64,000 nucleotides of DNA from JAIXWP01 sp046309775 (lineage in GTDB: Bacteria; Bacteroidota; Bacteroidia; Flavobacteriales_D; Sanyastnellaceae): NCBI GenBank assembly GCA_046309775.1, contig JBKCOM010000011.1, forward strand, positions 27,731-91,730, given 5' to 3'. The notes under the pieces were generated by a model. The model was not told the origin of the DNA, did not search any database, and worked only from the letters and a program-made list of their open reading frames with translations. Of the stretch, positions 1-9,941 are shown piece by piece (within the stretch, counting starts at the first letter, position 1; each line of letters starts with the position of its first letter). The translations under genes were made by a program, and so were the position numbers.

Positions 1-1
1 T

Positions 2-295
2 GTGGTTAATGTGGAATTGGTGGATCATCCGAATCTGTTTGCCGTAGAGTGGGCATCATTTACACCAGAAGGAGCTATTCACTATAAATTGAACGCCCCT
101 TCTGATGCGTATGTGCGTATTTTACTAAGTGATGTCAGTGGTAAATTGGTCGCAAAGGCAGAGCAACAAATAGAAGGAGGCAATCATTCTTATCAAAGCT
201 TTTTTACAGGTGTGCTGCTTCCCACGGGACTATATCATATCCATTTCTCATTCGATGGCAAGTTTTTTCAGAGCATAAATGTTATTAAGCCTTAG
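2..295 (+). CDS. C-terminal end of a T9SS-secreted protein (partial)
   Basis: The reading frame is open from the left edge of the window, so only the last 97 or so residues are visible and the true start lies outside. The visible part looks like a type A T9SS sorting domain: a beta-strand pattern with 'VRILLSDVSGKLV', then 'LPTGLYHIHF' and a short basic end. Such domains direct export through the type IX system and are cleaved at the cell surface. The function of the missing body cannot be told. It converges with the efflux operon, with only 19 bp between the stops. Confidence 0.7.
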   Translation: MVNVELVDHPNLFAVEWASFTPEGAIHYKLNAPSDAYVRILLSDVSGKLVAKAEQQIEGGNHSYQSFFTGVLLPTGLYHIHFSFDGKFFQSINVIKP

Positions 296-314
296 GTAAG
301 AAATATTAGGCCCT

Positions 315-1433
315 TTACTCCTTGTTTTTCAAAGCCATGAGCAACGCATAGGCTCCTTTGCTAACAATGGTCTTTTGAGTCCATTCTGGGCTGACAAGGA
401 TTTCTATTTTACCTTCATTTACTTGTCCTTTTTGTACTTCTAGCATTTTGAATTTGCCTTCACCTATTTTTTCAAAAATAAATGTCTTTCCTTCAAAAGA
501 TAATACCGCTTCCTCTTCCAAAAGAATGGCAGTGTGCTTTGTCGTAGTGGTTCTTGCTTTTATTGTAAGTCCAATCGTCCAAGGCTCGCTGAGTTTTCCC
601 AAATCACAATAGACTTGATAGGTTCCATCCGACTGCACGATAGGGTGGATGTTTGTAATGATGGTTTTCAAGCTATCAGCCAGCACAGGAGAAGTGATTG
701 TTACCGATTGCCCGATCTTTAATTGTCCTAAAGAGTTTTCAAACGCCTGAAGTTGTGCAATCGCATTCGTTCCTGATACCTGTGCAAGCTGAGTGCTTCC
801 GTCTAAAAGAGTTCCAATTTCGATTTTCTCATATTGGATGTATCCGTCAATGGGCGAGTGAATAGTGATGGAAGAGGAAATATTCGTTGATTGAATACTT
901 GAAGGGGAAACATACAGCAGTTGGATTCTATTTTCTAATGCCTTCAAGTTGGCTTGCTCTATCTCGAAGCGTTCAAGCGCTGATTGATAGTTCTTATCAG
1001 TAGTTGCTTTTTCTTTCAAGAGCTCCTTTTGTCGATTGAGTTCTAATGTTGCATTGTTGAGGCTGGCTTGACTATTTAGATAACTGCGTTGAAGCTCAAT
1101 CCAAGCATCACTATTGACGCTGAATATTTTCTGCCCTTTCGATACCTTGTTTCCTGGTAAGGCATATATTCCCGATATTTTACCCTCTATATTGATGCTT
1201 ACGGTTGCCTTTGATGAAGGGTTACTAATAATTTTTCCTTGAAGTGAAATTTCACCTGCAATATCTTCCATAGCTGGATGAATGATGCTTAAACCAATGT
1301 TTTTGATTTGCTCATCACTCAATGAAATTTCATCTGATGGAGCATCTGCAACTTCTAGTGTTGAGACTGTTTCAGTGGCGCATCCAATGAAAAGAAGGGC
1401 GAGGGTGATATAGAAAATTGTATTTTGTTTCAT
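315..1433 (-). CDS. RND efflux periplasmic adaptor lipoprotein (CusB/CzcB type)
   Basis: Membrane-fusion protein of 372 aa that should link the inner-membrane RND pump encoded just upstream to the outer-membrane channel. The N-terminus is a lipoprotein signal with lipobox 'LLFIGC' (Cys about residue 18). It is followed by the usual adaptor parts: a barrel-sandwich half (about 75-105), an alpha-helical hairpin rich in Gln, Leu and Glu (about 110-175), the second sandwich half with 'IHSPIDGYI' (about 190-200), and beta-barrel and membrane-proximal parts to the end. It starts 3 bp after the stop of the pump gene, so the two are cotranscribed and probably translationally coupled. No His- or Met-rich metal-binding tail is seen, so metal choice cannot be read from this subunit. 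Confidence 0.88.
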   Translation of the reverse strand: MKQNTIFYITLALLFIGCATETVSTLEVADAPSDEISLSDEQIKNIGLSIIHPAMEDIAGEISLQGKIISNPSSKATVSINIEGKISGIYALPGNKVSKGQKIFSVNSDAWIELQRSYLNSQASLNNATLELNRQKELLKEKATTDKNYQSALERFEIEQANLKALENRIQLLYVSPSSIQSTNISSSITIHSPIDGYIQYEKIEIGTLLDGSTQLAQVSGTNAIAQLQAFENSLGQLKIGQSVTITSPVLADSLKTIITNIHPIVQSDGTYQVYCDLGKLSEPWTIGLTIKARTTTTKHTAILLEEEAVLSFEGKTFIFEKIGEGKFKMLEVQKGQVNEGKIEILVSPEWTQKTIVSKGAYALLMALKNKE

Positions 1434-1436
1434 GAC

Positions 1437-4400
1437 TTAATATTTTAAAATTTGACTGAAAGCTTGGATAGCTCGTATTTGATTGTCGATGCACAAGAGT
1501 TGAGCGTCAATGATATTCTGATATATAGTTAAGAATTCAATAAATGAAAGTTCGCCAAGTTGGTAAGCCTTCATTACAGACGTGATATCGTTGGCGCTAT
1601 TGATACTCTCGCATTCATTTGCTTGATTTTGTAAGCGAAGCCACTGATTATACTCTAATGAGTATTGAGAGCGCACTTTTTCATTTGTAAAATCAACTTG
1701 AGCTTCTGCAGCAAATGAAAGTGCTTCGAGTGCTTTCGCTTGTTTTTTATATTCCTTGTGAAAAATAGGTAAGGTGAGTCCAGCATTGAAAGTGTAAAAC
1801 CATTCATTCCCGCCGTAAAAACGATCAGTTCCATCTATGTTTTGAAACCCTTTGATTGTCATTGCTGAGGCTCCAATCGCAAGGGAAGGAAGTCGAGAAG
1901 ATAGGACACTTTTTTTTGTGGATTTAATAATTTCGGACTGAGATACGGCAAGTTTGAAATTGGGAGTATTTGCAGCATCGAATGACTCTGGAGAGGTCAC
2001 ATCTGGAAATTTCGAAGTGAGAGGCTTGTCTAATTGCTCACCCGATTGAACAAGAATAAAAGCCTGTGCCGATGCTATCGCATTTATGCATTGATTGATT
2101 TGCAATTTAATTTTTTGTGATTGACCTTCCAGTACTTGTTGATTCCATTTTTCTGAAACACCTTTTTCTGTTTGAACTTCTTGAATTCTCTTCGCTTCAT
2201 TGATAAGGCTATCGCTTTTCATTAGGTATTCAAGCCTTTGATTTTCTCTTGATATAGTGAAGTAGGCTTCAAATATTGAGGCATATAGATTCTTGCTTAG
2301 AAAATCTTTTTCTGCATACTTAAGGGCTATTTCTTTCTGTAATATTTCTCTTCGCGCGATGTTTCTTTTGATATTCGGTAGCGGCTGAACCAATGAAATG
2401 CGCTGATCCATTGCTGCACTATTTACTTGACCATATTCGTAGTCTAGTGTAGTAGGTTGATGGATATATTGCACCGACAACTGGAATTCAAGTGCTTCTA
2501 TTTCTTTTGCTTTTTGTTGTACATCAGCATTCTTTAAAATTGCTTTTTGATAAAGAGAGTCGAGCTGCTGCGCCTCTACTTTATTATAAGAGAGAATAGA
2601 AATTACAATGATTATTAATGGTGCAACAGTAGATGGTTTGATCTTCAACTTCTTTTCTGTGATGACAATAAGGATAGGCAGTACTACTAGGGTTAAAAAG
2701 GTGGCTGTGATAAGTCCTCCGATTACCACAGTGGCAAGGGGTCTTTGAACTTCAGCTCCAGCGCCATTGCTTAAGGCCATTGGAAGAAATCCGAATGAAG
2801 CGACTGCTGCTGTCATCAACACGGGGCGGAGTCGCAATTTTGCACCGTCTTTAATTGCCTCCAGATTAGATTTACCGAGAAGTAATTGTCTGTTGAATTC
2901 GGAAATGAGTACGATGCCATTGAGCACTGCCACACCGAATAGAGCAATGAATCCTACTCCGGCGGAAATGCTGAAGGGCATATCGCGCAGCCAGAGGGCA
3001 AAGATTCCACCAATGGCAGAAAGTGGTATCGCTGTGAAAATGAGAACACCTTGTTTGATAGAATGAAAAGCCATATAAAGAAGAAGGAATATCAAAGCGA
3101 GTGCTACAGGTAGAGCTATCTGGAGACGTTTTGTAGCATCATTCAAATTCTCAAATGCCCCACCATAGCTGAGAGAATAACCGGGCATAAAGGAAATCTG
3201 TTGCTTTACTTTTTCATCTAATTCCTTTACAGTGCTTTCTATATCTCGTCCACGGACATTGAAGCCTACCATAATTCGACGTTGTGCATTTTCCCTTTGT
3301 ATTTGGTTCGGGCCATCAATCAATGAGACATTGGCGAGTTCTGAAAGAGGAATGTATGTGCCGCTATTCGTTTTAATAGTGGCATATTGTATCGTATGCA
3401 ATTGGTTGCGGAGTTTGGGTTCCATTTTAACCACGATATCATATTTCTTTTCTTCTTCATAAAAACTACCCACCGTGGTGCCGGCATATAAAGTTTGGAT
3501 TGTTTTATTAACCTCACTCACAGACACACCGTGGCGAGCAAGTGCCAATCGATCATATTTTACTACTACTTGAGGCATACCGCTTACCGTTTCGATGTAC
3601 AAATCTTTCGCACCATCTATTTTTTGGACCATCGCTCCTAGTTGATGTGCGTAGGAGGCAAGTGAATCCATATTTTCTCCGAAAATTTTACATACCACGT
3701 CTTGTCGTGCGCCGGTCATTAATTCATTGAAGCGCATTTGGACAGGGTATTGAAAACCTACTGAAATACCGGGAATCGATTGAAGTCTATTTCCCATTTT
3801 TTCTGCTAACTCATCGAAACTTGTTGCGGAAGTCCACTCGGATTTGTCTTTTAGGATTACCATCATATCGCTTGCTTCGATTGGCATTGGATCGGTTGGA
3901 ATTTCGCCGCTTCCAATTTTCGTTACTACTTTTTCTACTTCTGGAAACTCTTTTTTAAGAAGGCCCGCAGCTTTTTGTGTGTATTCGATGGTGGATGTGA
4001 GGCTACTTCCAGTCATCAGTCGTGTATCAATCGCGAAATCACCTTCTTCGAGTTCTGGTATGAATTCTCCTCCAAGCGTAGAAAAGATATAAATGCTTAT
4101 TGTAAAAAATACAATAACTAAACCGATGATTGCTTTCTTTTTGAGAAAGGCCCATGATAGAAGTCTTTCGTAAAAGCGCTCTAGCTTGGACATAAGTCTT
4201 TCGTTGAGGTTTGGTCGGTTCGTTTTTGGTGGTAATAAAAAAAGTGACGACATCATGGGGATGTAGGTGAGGGATAAGATGAATGCACCAATGATGGCGA
4301 AAGCCACGGTCTGCGCCATTGGCTTAAACATTTTACCCTCGATACCTTGTAGTGATAGAATGGGGAGATAGACGACGAGAATAATGATTTGACCGAATAC

Positions 4401-5744
4401 TGCTGCACTCATCATTTGTCCCGCGCTCTTTTTTACTTCGCCTTCAATTTCATTTTTTGTTGCTGTGCCTCTATTCATAGGATGGAGTTTGTGAAGCACC
4501 GCTTCCACGATGATTACTGCTCCATCTATAATGAGTCCGAAATCGAGCGCTCCGAGGCTCATCAAATTTCCGCTGACGCCAAAGAGATTCATCATTATAA
4601 TGGCAAAGAGCATGGATAATGGAATGACGCTCGCTACGATGAGGCCTCCACGAATGTTTCCAAGAAAAATGACTAAAACGAGAATCACAATGAGTGCGCC
4701 TTCGAGTAGATTTGTTTCTACTGTTGAAATAGCATTGTTGACCATTTTGGTTCGATCTAAAAAAGCTTCAATGACGATTCCCTCGGGCAGTGTTTTTTGA
4801 ATTTCTGCAATTTTATTTTTGACATTTTCAATCACCTCGGATGAGTTGGCACCTTTGAGCATCATCACTACCGCTCCTGCCACTTCGCCTTGGTCATTGT
4901 AGCACATTGCTCCGAAGCGTGTTGCTGCGCCGGTAGAAATTTGTGCCACTTCTTTCATCAAAATTGGAACACCTTGATTGGAGAAGCTCACAGGTATATT
5001 TTCAAGTTGATCTTTAGAAGTGATGAGTCCTTCTGATCTTATAAAAATGGCGTTGCTGCCATGTTCAATGTAGGATCCGCCTGTATTTTGATTGTTGGAT
5101 TCTACGGCATTAAATAGATCATCAATCGCTAGTCCTTGGCTTCGTAATTTTTCTGGATTGATTTGAATTTGCCATTGCTTGAGTTCTCCTCCAAAGCTTG
5201 ATACATCTGCAACACCTGGAGTGCCGAGCAACTGTCTTCTTACTATCCAATCTTGAATGGTTCGTAATTCCTTCAGGTCATATTTGCTTTCGAACCCTTT
5301 TTCAGGTCGAACTACATATTGGAAGATCTCACCAAGACCAGTAGTGACAGGTCCGAGTTGTGGACTTCCGATTTCTTGGGGAATTACATTTTTTATTTCG
5401 ATAAGTCGTTCAGAAACTTGTTGTCTAGCGAGATATACATCGATGTCTTCTTCAAATACGATCGTAACAAGAGAGAGCCCGAATCGAGAAAAACTGCGCA
5501 TTTCTTTGATTCCAGGTATGTTGGCGTTTGCCTGTTCAATTGGAAAAGTGATAAGACGTTCGATATCAGTGGCACCCAAGCTAGGGGCAACGGTAATGAT
5601 TTGAACCTGATTATCTGTTATATCAGGAACGGCGTCGATGGGCAAGCGTTGGAGCTCGATAATGCCGTAGGTGATGAGTCCTAAAGTCATTAGCGCGACC
5701 ATGAGCTTTTGCCTTACGGAAAAGTCAATGATGCTTTGTAGCAT
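1437..5744 (-). CDS. Heavy-metal RND pump (CzcA/CusA family) fused to a TolC-like outer-membrane channel
   Basis: Single 1435-aa protein joining two efflux components. Residues 1 to about 1035 are an HME-RND proton antiporter, with the N-terminal helix, two periplasmic porter halves and twelve membrane segments. The TM4 motif 'DFGLIIDGAVIIVE' matches the divalent-cation (Zn/Co/Cd) class of HME-RND pumps rather than the Cu/Ag class. A hydrophobic segment then ends in 'VEAQQ' (cleavable after Ala1058), a signal peptide in form. Residues 1059-1435 are a TolC/CzcC-like channel with long helices rich in Gln, Ala and Leu. Such fusions are known in Bacteroidota; whether the chain is cut at the internal signal is inference. 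The gene sits between a small membrane-anchored protein gene and the adaptor gene, forming a complete tripartite system. Confidence 0.9.
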   Translation of the reverse strand: MLQSIIDFSVRQKLMVALMTLGLITYGIIELQRLPIDAVPDITDNQVQIITVAPSLGATDIERLITFPIEQANANIPGIKEMRSFSRFGLSLVTIVFEEDIDVYLARQQVSERLIEIKNVIPQEIGSPQLGPVTTGLGEIFQYVVRPEKGFESKYDLKELRTIQDWIVRRQLLGTPGVADVSSFGGELKQWQIQINPEKLRSQGLAIDDLFNAVESNNQNTGGSYIEHGSNAIFIRSEGLITSKDQLENIPVSFSNQGVPILMKEVAQISTGAATRFGAMCYNDQGEVAGAVVMMLKGANSSEVIENVKNKIAEIQKTLPEGIVIEAFLDRTKMVNNAISTVETNLLEGALIVILVLVIFLGNIRGGLIVASVIPLSMLFAIIMMNLFGVSGNLMSLGALDFGLIIDGAVIIVEAVLHKLHPMNRGTATKNEIEGEVKKSAGQMMSAAVFGQIIILVVYLPILSLQGIEGKMFKPMAQTVAFAIIGAFILSLTYIPMMSSLFLLPPKTNRPNLNERLMSKLERFYERLLSWAFLKKKAIIGLVIVFFTISIYIFSTLGGEFIPELEEGDFAIDTRLMTGSSLTSTIEYTQKAAGLLKKEFPEVEKVVTKIGSGEIPTDPMPIEASDMMVILKDKSEWTSATSFDELAEKMGNRLQSIPGISVGFQYPVQMRFNELMTGARQDVVCKIFGENMDSLASYAHQLGAMVQKIDGAKDLYIETVSGMPQVVVKYDRLALARHGVSVSEVNKTIQTLYAGTTVGSFYEEEKKYDIVVKMEPKLRNQLHTIQYATIKTNSGTYIPLSELANVSLIDGPNQIQRENAQRRIMVGFNVRGRDIESTVKELDEKVKQQISFMPGYSLSYGGAFENLNDATKRLQIALPVALALIFLLLYMAFHSIKQGVLIFTAIPLSAIGGIFALWLRDMPFSISAGVGFIALFGVAVLNGIVLISEFNRQLLLGKSNLEAIKDGAKLRLRPVLMTAAVASFGFLPMALSNGAGAEVQRPLATVVIGGLITATFLTLVVLPILIVITEKKLKIKPSTVAPLIIIVISILSYNKVEAQQLDSLYQKAILKNADVQQKAKEIEALEFQLSVQYIHQPTTLDYEYGQVNSAAMDQRISLVQPLPNIKRNIARREILQKEIALKYAEKDFLSKNLYASIFEAYFTISRENQRLEYLMKSDSLINEAKRIQEVQTEKGVSEKWNQQVLEGQSQKIKLQINQCINAIASAQAFILVQSGEQLDKPLTSKFPDVTSPESFDAANTPNFKLAVSQSEIIKSTKKSVLSSRLPSLAIGASAMTIKGFQNIDGTDRFYGGNEWFYTFNAGLTLPIFHKEYKKQAKALEALSFAAEAQVDFTNEKVRSQYSLEYNQWLRLQNQANECESINSANDITSVMKAYQLGELSFIEFLTIYQNIIDAQLLCIDNQIRAIQAFSQILKY

Positions 5745-5798
5745 ATTAATAAGATTTATTAAATGAAAATTGATTTAGAAAAAGAGAGATATTCTAAA

Positions 5799-6188
5799 TC
5801 AAGCTCGAGGCGGCTGCCAAATCCCTCCCACAAAGGATTCGGATAATATCAAATCTGATTGAAGCGTAATTTTATTACAATTTAAACAAGTTGAGAGAGG
5901 AAGACTAAATTCAATCTTCTCAGTGATTTCAAGAGGAATAGAGAATTGAACAGATGATGTTTTGAATGGCAGACTCATGTCTTGAGCATAATCATCATCA
6001 AATACTTGTTTGTCGATATAATGAATCTTGATAAAGTCAACTATGCTAAAATCTTCATTTTGCTGACGATGCTCAATGAAGTGTTCAATGAATTCATTCA
6101 CCTTTAGAACCTCTGAGATAAGGCTCGTACGAAATACAAGCACTGAGAGTGTTTGCAAAACGACGATTATGAGGATGAATCTTTTCAC
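5799..6188 (-). CDS. Small membrane-anchored or secreted protein leading the metal-efflux operon
   Basis: First gene of the efflux operon, 129 aa. It has one N-terminal hydrophobic segment (about residues 3-20), a predicted extracytoplasmic part with Asp, Glu and His ('EHFIEHRQQNEDF'), a Cys pair 'CLNCNK' near residue 100, and the C-terminal end 'GGIWQPPRA'. Bacteroidota efflux operons often begin with a small protein of this layout, with a His- or Cys-containing periplasmic part and a Trp/Pro-Pro end. A role in metal sensing or delivery is inferred, not shown. The spacing to the pump gene is 54 bp, and a good promoter lies directly upstream. Confidence 0.7.
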   Translation of the reverse strand: MKRFILIIVVLQTLSVLVFRTSLISEVLKVNEFIEHFIEHRQQNEDFSIVDFIKIHYIDKQVFDDDYAQDMSLPFKTSSVQFSIPLEITEKIEFSLPLSTCLNCNKITLQSDLILSESFVGGIWQPPRA

Positions 6189-6192
6189 TTTC

Positions 6193-6223
6193 CAAAGGTA
6201 TAGTAATAAAATGTTTTTTCAAG
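6193..6223 (-). promoter_or_regulatory. Bacteroidota-type promoter of the metal-efflux operon
   Basis: On the minus strand, CTTG (6220-6223) is followed after exactly 19 bp by TACCTTTG (6193-6200). This matches the Bacteroidota -33/-7 pattern (TTTG/TTG-N19-TAnnTTTG). The -7 box ends five bases before the start codon at 6188, so the leader would be very short. Confidence 0.6.
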
Positions 6224-6387
6224 GTAATCTTTGTCACATACAATGCAATTCTCAAGAGCCTACAGGACTGGGCATTGATTTAAAAATCATGACAAAAGTC
6301 ATGTACATTAAGTGAATTATCCCTGATTCATGGTATTGAATAGTGTGTAAAATTTCTAGAATTTGGTCCTAACAAACAGTTACACTT

Positions 6388-6525
6388 ATGGATTACAGGA
6401 ATCATAGTCAAAATCGAGAGCGCATCCTTCTCGAGTTTTTGAGTGCTTATGAGCATGGTGGTATGCAACGCATCTTTTTTTGTGCCGGAGTCAAGCAGAG
6501 GCAAGAAAATACGGATGAAGAGTAG
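6388..6525 (+). CDS. Possible small protein of 45 aa
   Basis: A short open frame in the 346-bp gap between the efflux operon and the protease gene. It starts at ATG 6388 and encodes a hydrophilic peptide rich in Arg, Glu and Gln with one Cys. It has no membrane segment and I recognise no family. It has the same orientation as the protease gene 72 bp downstream. It could be chance; comparison between related genomes would decide. Confidence 0.22.
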   Translation: MDYRNHSQNRERILLEFLSAYEHGGMQRIFFCAGVKQRQENTDEE

Positions 6526-6597
6526 AATTGACTGATGAACGGTCGGGCGTATTGTGAAGGATTTGTTTATTTAGCAAAAAAACAATTTCCAACAACT

Positions 6598-9500
6598 ATG
6601 CGTTCGATACCAGTTTTAGTTTTGATGGTTTTAACTATCAACTCGTTTTCTCAAAGTGATTCTCTTTGGTTGCGTTATCCTTCGATTTCACCAGATGGAA
6701 ACACCATTGCTTTTTCTTATAAAGGTGATATTTATACAGTGCCAAGTAATGGAGGCACTGCTACTCCTTTAACAGTACATCCCTCTTATGACTATATGCC
6801 TGTGTGGAGCCACGACGGTAAGACTTTGGCTTTTGCTTCCGATCGAAACGGTAATTTTGATGTTTATGTGATTCCTTCGACAGGTGGCTTGGCTTCTCGT
6901 CTAACTTATCATTCCTCTGACGATCAGCCATCAGATTTTAGTCAAGATGATTCGAAAGTCTATTTTTATTCAGATAGAACCGATGATGTGAAAAATCAAA
7001 TGTATCCTACGGGCGGTTTGGGAGAATTTTATGAAATACCCGTCAAAGGTGGAAGAGAGATCATGATACTCACCACTCCTGCAATAAATGCAAGGTGGAA
7101 TTCTAATTCGAATCTTTTGGTTTACGAAGACGTTAAGGGTTATGAGAATTATTGGCGCAAACATCATACATCTTCCGTTACGCGTGATATTTGGATCTAT
7201 GATGCGGGCACCAAGAAGCACGAACAGCTCTCTCCTTACAAAGGAGAAGATTTGTCACCAGTATTTAGTGCCGATGGTAAAACTATTTTTTATCTCAGTG
7301 AGATTTTTGGAAATTTCAATGTTGTAAAGCAAAGAATAGGTGAGCCACAACCGGTCCAAGTTTCTTTTTTCACAGATCATCCCGTGCGCCAGCTGACAAT
7401 CAGCAATTCTGGAACGCTCTGTTTTAATCAACATGGTGAGTTATACACTATGCGAGAAGGTGGAGATCCTACCCGAGTGAACGTTCGGTTTATTCAAGAT
7501 GTTCAGAGAAATCCAATAGCTTCTATCCCAGTTACCGCTCCCTCGGAGTTTGCCGTTGCACCAAATGGAAAGGAGATTGCTTTTATTTTCAGAGGTGAAG
7601 TTTTTGTGGCAAGTATGAGTGAAGGTACCACTAAGCGAATTACATATACTCCAGAGCAGGAACGCAATGTGAGCTTCTCTCCTGATAGTCGCACATTGCT
7701 ATATGCTAGTGAAAGAGATGGTAGTTGGAAAATATACACATCCACATTGACCCGAAAAGAAGAATTGTATTTTTTCACTTCTACGATTTTGAAGGAAGAT
7801 CTTTTGATATCAAGTGCAAACGAGGTCTTTCAACCTTCATTTTCTCCTGATGGTAAGGAAGTGGCTTACCTCGAGGATCGTACTTCATTGAAGGTATTTA
7901 ATATAGCTTCCAAGCAGTCTCGATTGATTGTTCCTGCGAAGAATAATTACTCATATGCAGATGGCGATCAGCATTATGAATGGTCTCCTGATGGGAAATG
8001 GTTTTTGATAAACTATTTACCAGGCGAACAATGGATCAGCCAGATAGGTCTTGTATCCTCAGATGGAAAGGGAGAAATTCGAAATTTATCGGAAAGCGGT
8101 TATGGGGCGGACGTACCTTCATGGATGATGAAAGGAAAGATGGCAATTTGGTTTAGTTCAAAAGATGGGATGAAAAACCATGCGAGTTGGGGCGGCCAAT
8201 CAGATGTTTACGCGTCATTCTTCACTGCGGAAGCCTTTGAGGAGTTTAAAATGAGTGAAGAAGAATATGCGCTTTACAAGGAAGCAAAGGAAAAAGTAGA
8301 GAAAGATAAGGAGCCAGCAAAAGAAGAGGATTCAAAGAAAAAGAAAGGCAAAAAAGAAGAAGAAAAGAAGGAAGAAAAGGTAATTGAGCCACTAAAATTG
8401 GATATGGATGGGTTTAAGGATCGAAAAATTCGACTCACCATACATTCATCAAATCTAAGTAGCGCTTATGTTACAGATGATGGAAGTAAACTATTTTATA
8501 TCGGTCAGGTAGATAAAGATTATAATTTATGGCAGACCAACCTGCGGACGAGAGAAACAAAGGTAGTAACGAAGCTTGGTGGACCTGGTGCTTTAGTGGC
8601 GGATACTGTAGGTAAGCAATTGTTGATTTATGCTGGTGGTTCTATTATGAAGGTGAATATGGATAGCGGTGAAATGAAGCCTCTTGCAATTGGGGGTGAA
8701 ATGACGGTCGCTTCTTCAGAAGAGAGGGAGTATCTATTTCATCATATTTGGAGACAAGTAGAGAAGAAGTTTTTTGTTGAAAATCTTCAAGGGGTTAAAT
8801 GGGATTTTTATAAAAAAGAATATGCACGAAAAGTGAATGATATAGCAAACGAATATGATTTTGCTGAGTTGATGAGTGAGTTGCTAGGCGAATTGAATGC
8901 GAGTCATACAGGAGCTTACAATTTTAATCGTCCTAGTGGTGATCGTACAGCATCGCTGACTGTCATTTATGATCAGAATTATAGAGGAGAAGGAATGAAG
9001 ATTGCGGAATTATTACCGAAGAATCCTGTATTCAAGAGTGATTCTAAAGTCAAGTCAGGAGTCGTGATAGAAAAAATTGATGGACAGGTGATCACGGCCA
9101 ATAGCAATTATTTTAATCTATTGAATAAAAAAGAAGGTCAACCCACATTGCTTTCTTTATTTGATCCAACGAATGGAACGCGTTGGGAAGAAGCCGTAAA
9201 GCCCGTTAATATTGGATATGATGGCGCTTTGCTTTACGAACGCTGGGTAGAAAGATGTCGTTTTATCGTTGATAGTGTTTCTAAAGGTGAATTGGGTTAT
9301 GTTCATGTAAGAGGAATGGATGATAGAAGTTACAGAGTAGTTTATGATCAAGCTTTAGGAAAGTATGCGTTTAAAAAAGGCTTAGTAGTAGATACACGTT
9401 TTAATGGAGGTGGCTGGTTACACGATGATTTAGCTACCTTTTTGTCAGGAAAACCCTACATGAGTTTTTTCCCTAGAGGGCAAAAGTTAGGCAATGAACC

Positions 9501-9828
9501 ACAATTCAAATGGACAAAGAAGAGTGCGGTGGTAATGAATGAAGGAAATTATTCTGATGCACATTTGTTTCCTTATACCTACAAAACTTTGGGTATTGGT
9601 CCATTAGTAGGCATGCCTGTGGCAGGCACAGGAACGGCAGTTTGGTGGGAGTTTTTACAGAACGGAGTGATGTTCGGAATTCCACAAGTGGCCACAGTAG
9701 ATTTAGCGGGACAGATATTAGAAAATCAGGAATTAATGCCCGATTTTTTGGTACGAAATACATTTGAGAGTGTGATTCAAGGTAAAGATTTACAGTTGGA
9801 GAAGGCTTGCGAGGTTCTCCTAAAGTAG
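6598..9828 (+). CDS. Tricorn-like S41 family protease, secreted
   Basis: Large peptidase of 1076 aa. I place the start at ATG 6598 rather than 6535, because the protein then begins with a standard signal peptide (MRSIPVLVLMVLTINSFSQ). Residues about 25-540 contain WD40/PD40-like beta-propeller repeats ('ISPDGNTIAFSYKGDIY', 'SHDGKTLAFASDRNGNFDVY', 'SPDSRTLLYASERDGSWKIY'). A strongly charged Lys/Glu linker lies around residues 565-605. A tricorn core domain with His770 in 'NASHTGAY' and a PDZ-like part follow, then an S41 catalytic domain with 'VVDTRFNGGGW' and the likely nucleophile Ser986 in 'GNYSDAH'. The family degrades peptides after gating by the propeller; here it would act in the periplasm or outside. 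It is monocistronic, with a terminator just downstream. Confidence 0.9.
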   Translation: MRSIPVLVLMVLTINSFSQSDSLWLRYPSISPDGNTIAFSYKGDIYTVPSNGGTATPLTVHPSYDYMPVWSHDGKTLAFASDRNGNFDVYVIPSTGGLASRLTYHSSDDQPSDFSQDDSKVYFYSDRTDDVKNQMYPTGGLGEFYEIPVKGGREIMILTTPAINARWNSNSNLLVYEDVKGYENYWRKHHTSSVTRDIWIYDAGTKKHEQLSPYKGEDLSPVFSADGKTIFYLSEIFGNFNVVKQRIGEPQPVQVSFFTDHPVRQLTISNSGTLCFNQHGELYTMREGGDPTRVNVRFIQDVQRNPIASIPVTAPSEFAVAPNGKEIAFIFRGEVFVASMSEGTTKRITYTPEQERNVSFSPDSRTLLYASERDGSWKIYTSTLTRKEELYFFTSTILKEDLLISSANEVFQPSFSPDGKEVAYLEDRTSLKVFNIASKQSRLIVPAKNNYSYADGDQHYEWSPDGKWFLINYLPGEQWISQIGLVSSDGKGEIRNLSESGYGADVPSWMMKGKMAIWFSSKDGMKNHASWGGQSDVYASFFTAEAFEEFKMSEEEYALYKEAKEKVEKDKEPAKEEDSKKKKGKKEEEKKEEKVIEPLKLDMDGFKDRKIRLTIHSSNLSSAYVTDDGSKLFYIGQVDKDYNLWQTNLRTRETKVVTKLGGPGALVADTVGKQLLIYAGGSIMKVNMDSGEMKPLAIGGEMTVASSEEREYLFHHIWRQVEKKFFVENLQGVKWDFYKKEYARKVNDIANEYDFAELMSELLGELNASHTGAYNFNRPSGDRTASLTVIYDQNYRGEGMKIAELLPKNPVFKSDSKVKSGVVIEKIDGQVITANSNYFNLLNKKEGQPTLLSLFDPTNGTRWEEAVKPVNIGYDGALLYERWVERCRFIVDSVSKGELGYVHVRGMDDRSYRVVYDQALGKYAFKKGLVVDTRFNGGGWLHDDLATFLSGKPYMSFFPRGQKLGNEPQFKWTKKSAVVMNEGNYSDAHLFPYTYKTLGIGPLVGMPVAGTGTAVWWEFLQNGVMFGIPQVATVDLAGQILENQELMPDFLVRNTFESVIQGKDLQLEKACEVLLK

Positions 9829-9850
9829 TGTTATAATAAAATTCATCAAG

Positions 9851-9881
9851 ACCCGCCACTAGAATTAGGGCGGGTTTTTTT
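9851..9881 (+). terminator. Rho-independent terminator after the tricorn-like protease
   Basis: Inverted repeat ACCCGCC / GGCGGGT with a loop of about 11 nt, followed directly by a run of T. It lies 22 bp after the protease stop codon. Confidence 0.85.
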
Positions 9882-9941
9882 GTTTTTAAAACAAAATTGA
9901 TTAATCTTGTAAAGATATCTTGACCTACTTAGTGACTAGCC

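Noticed and set aside
6535..6597. Upstream start of the tricorn-like protease
   Set aside because: The extra 21 residues would bury the signal peptide; ATG 6598 fits an exported protein.
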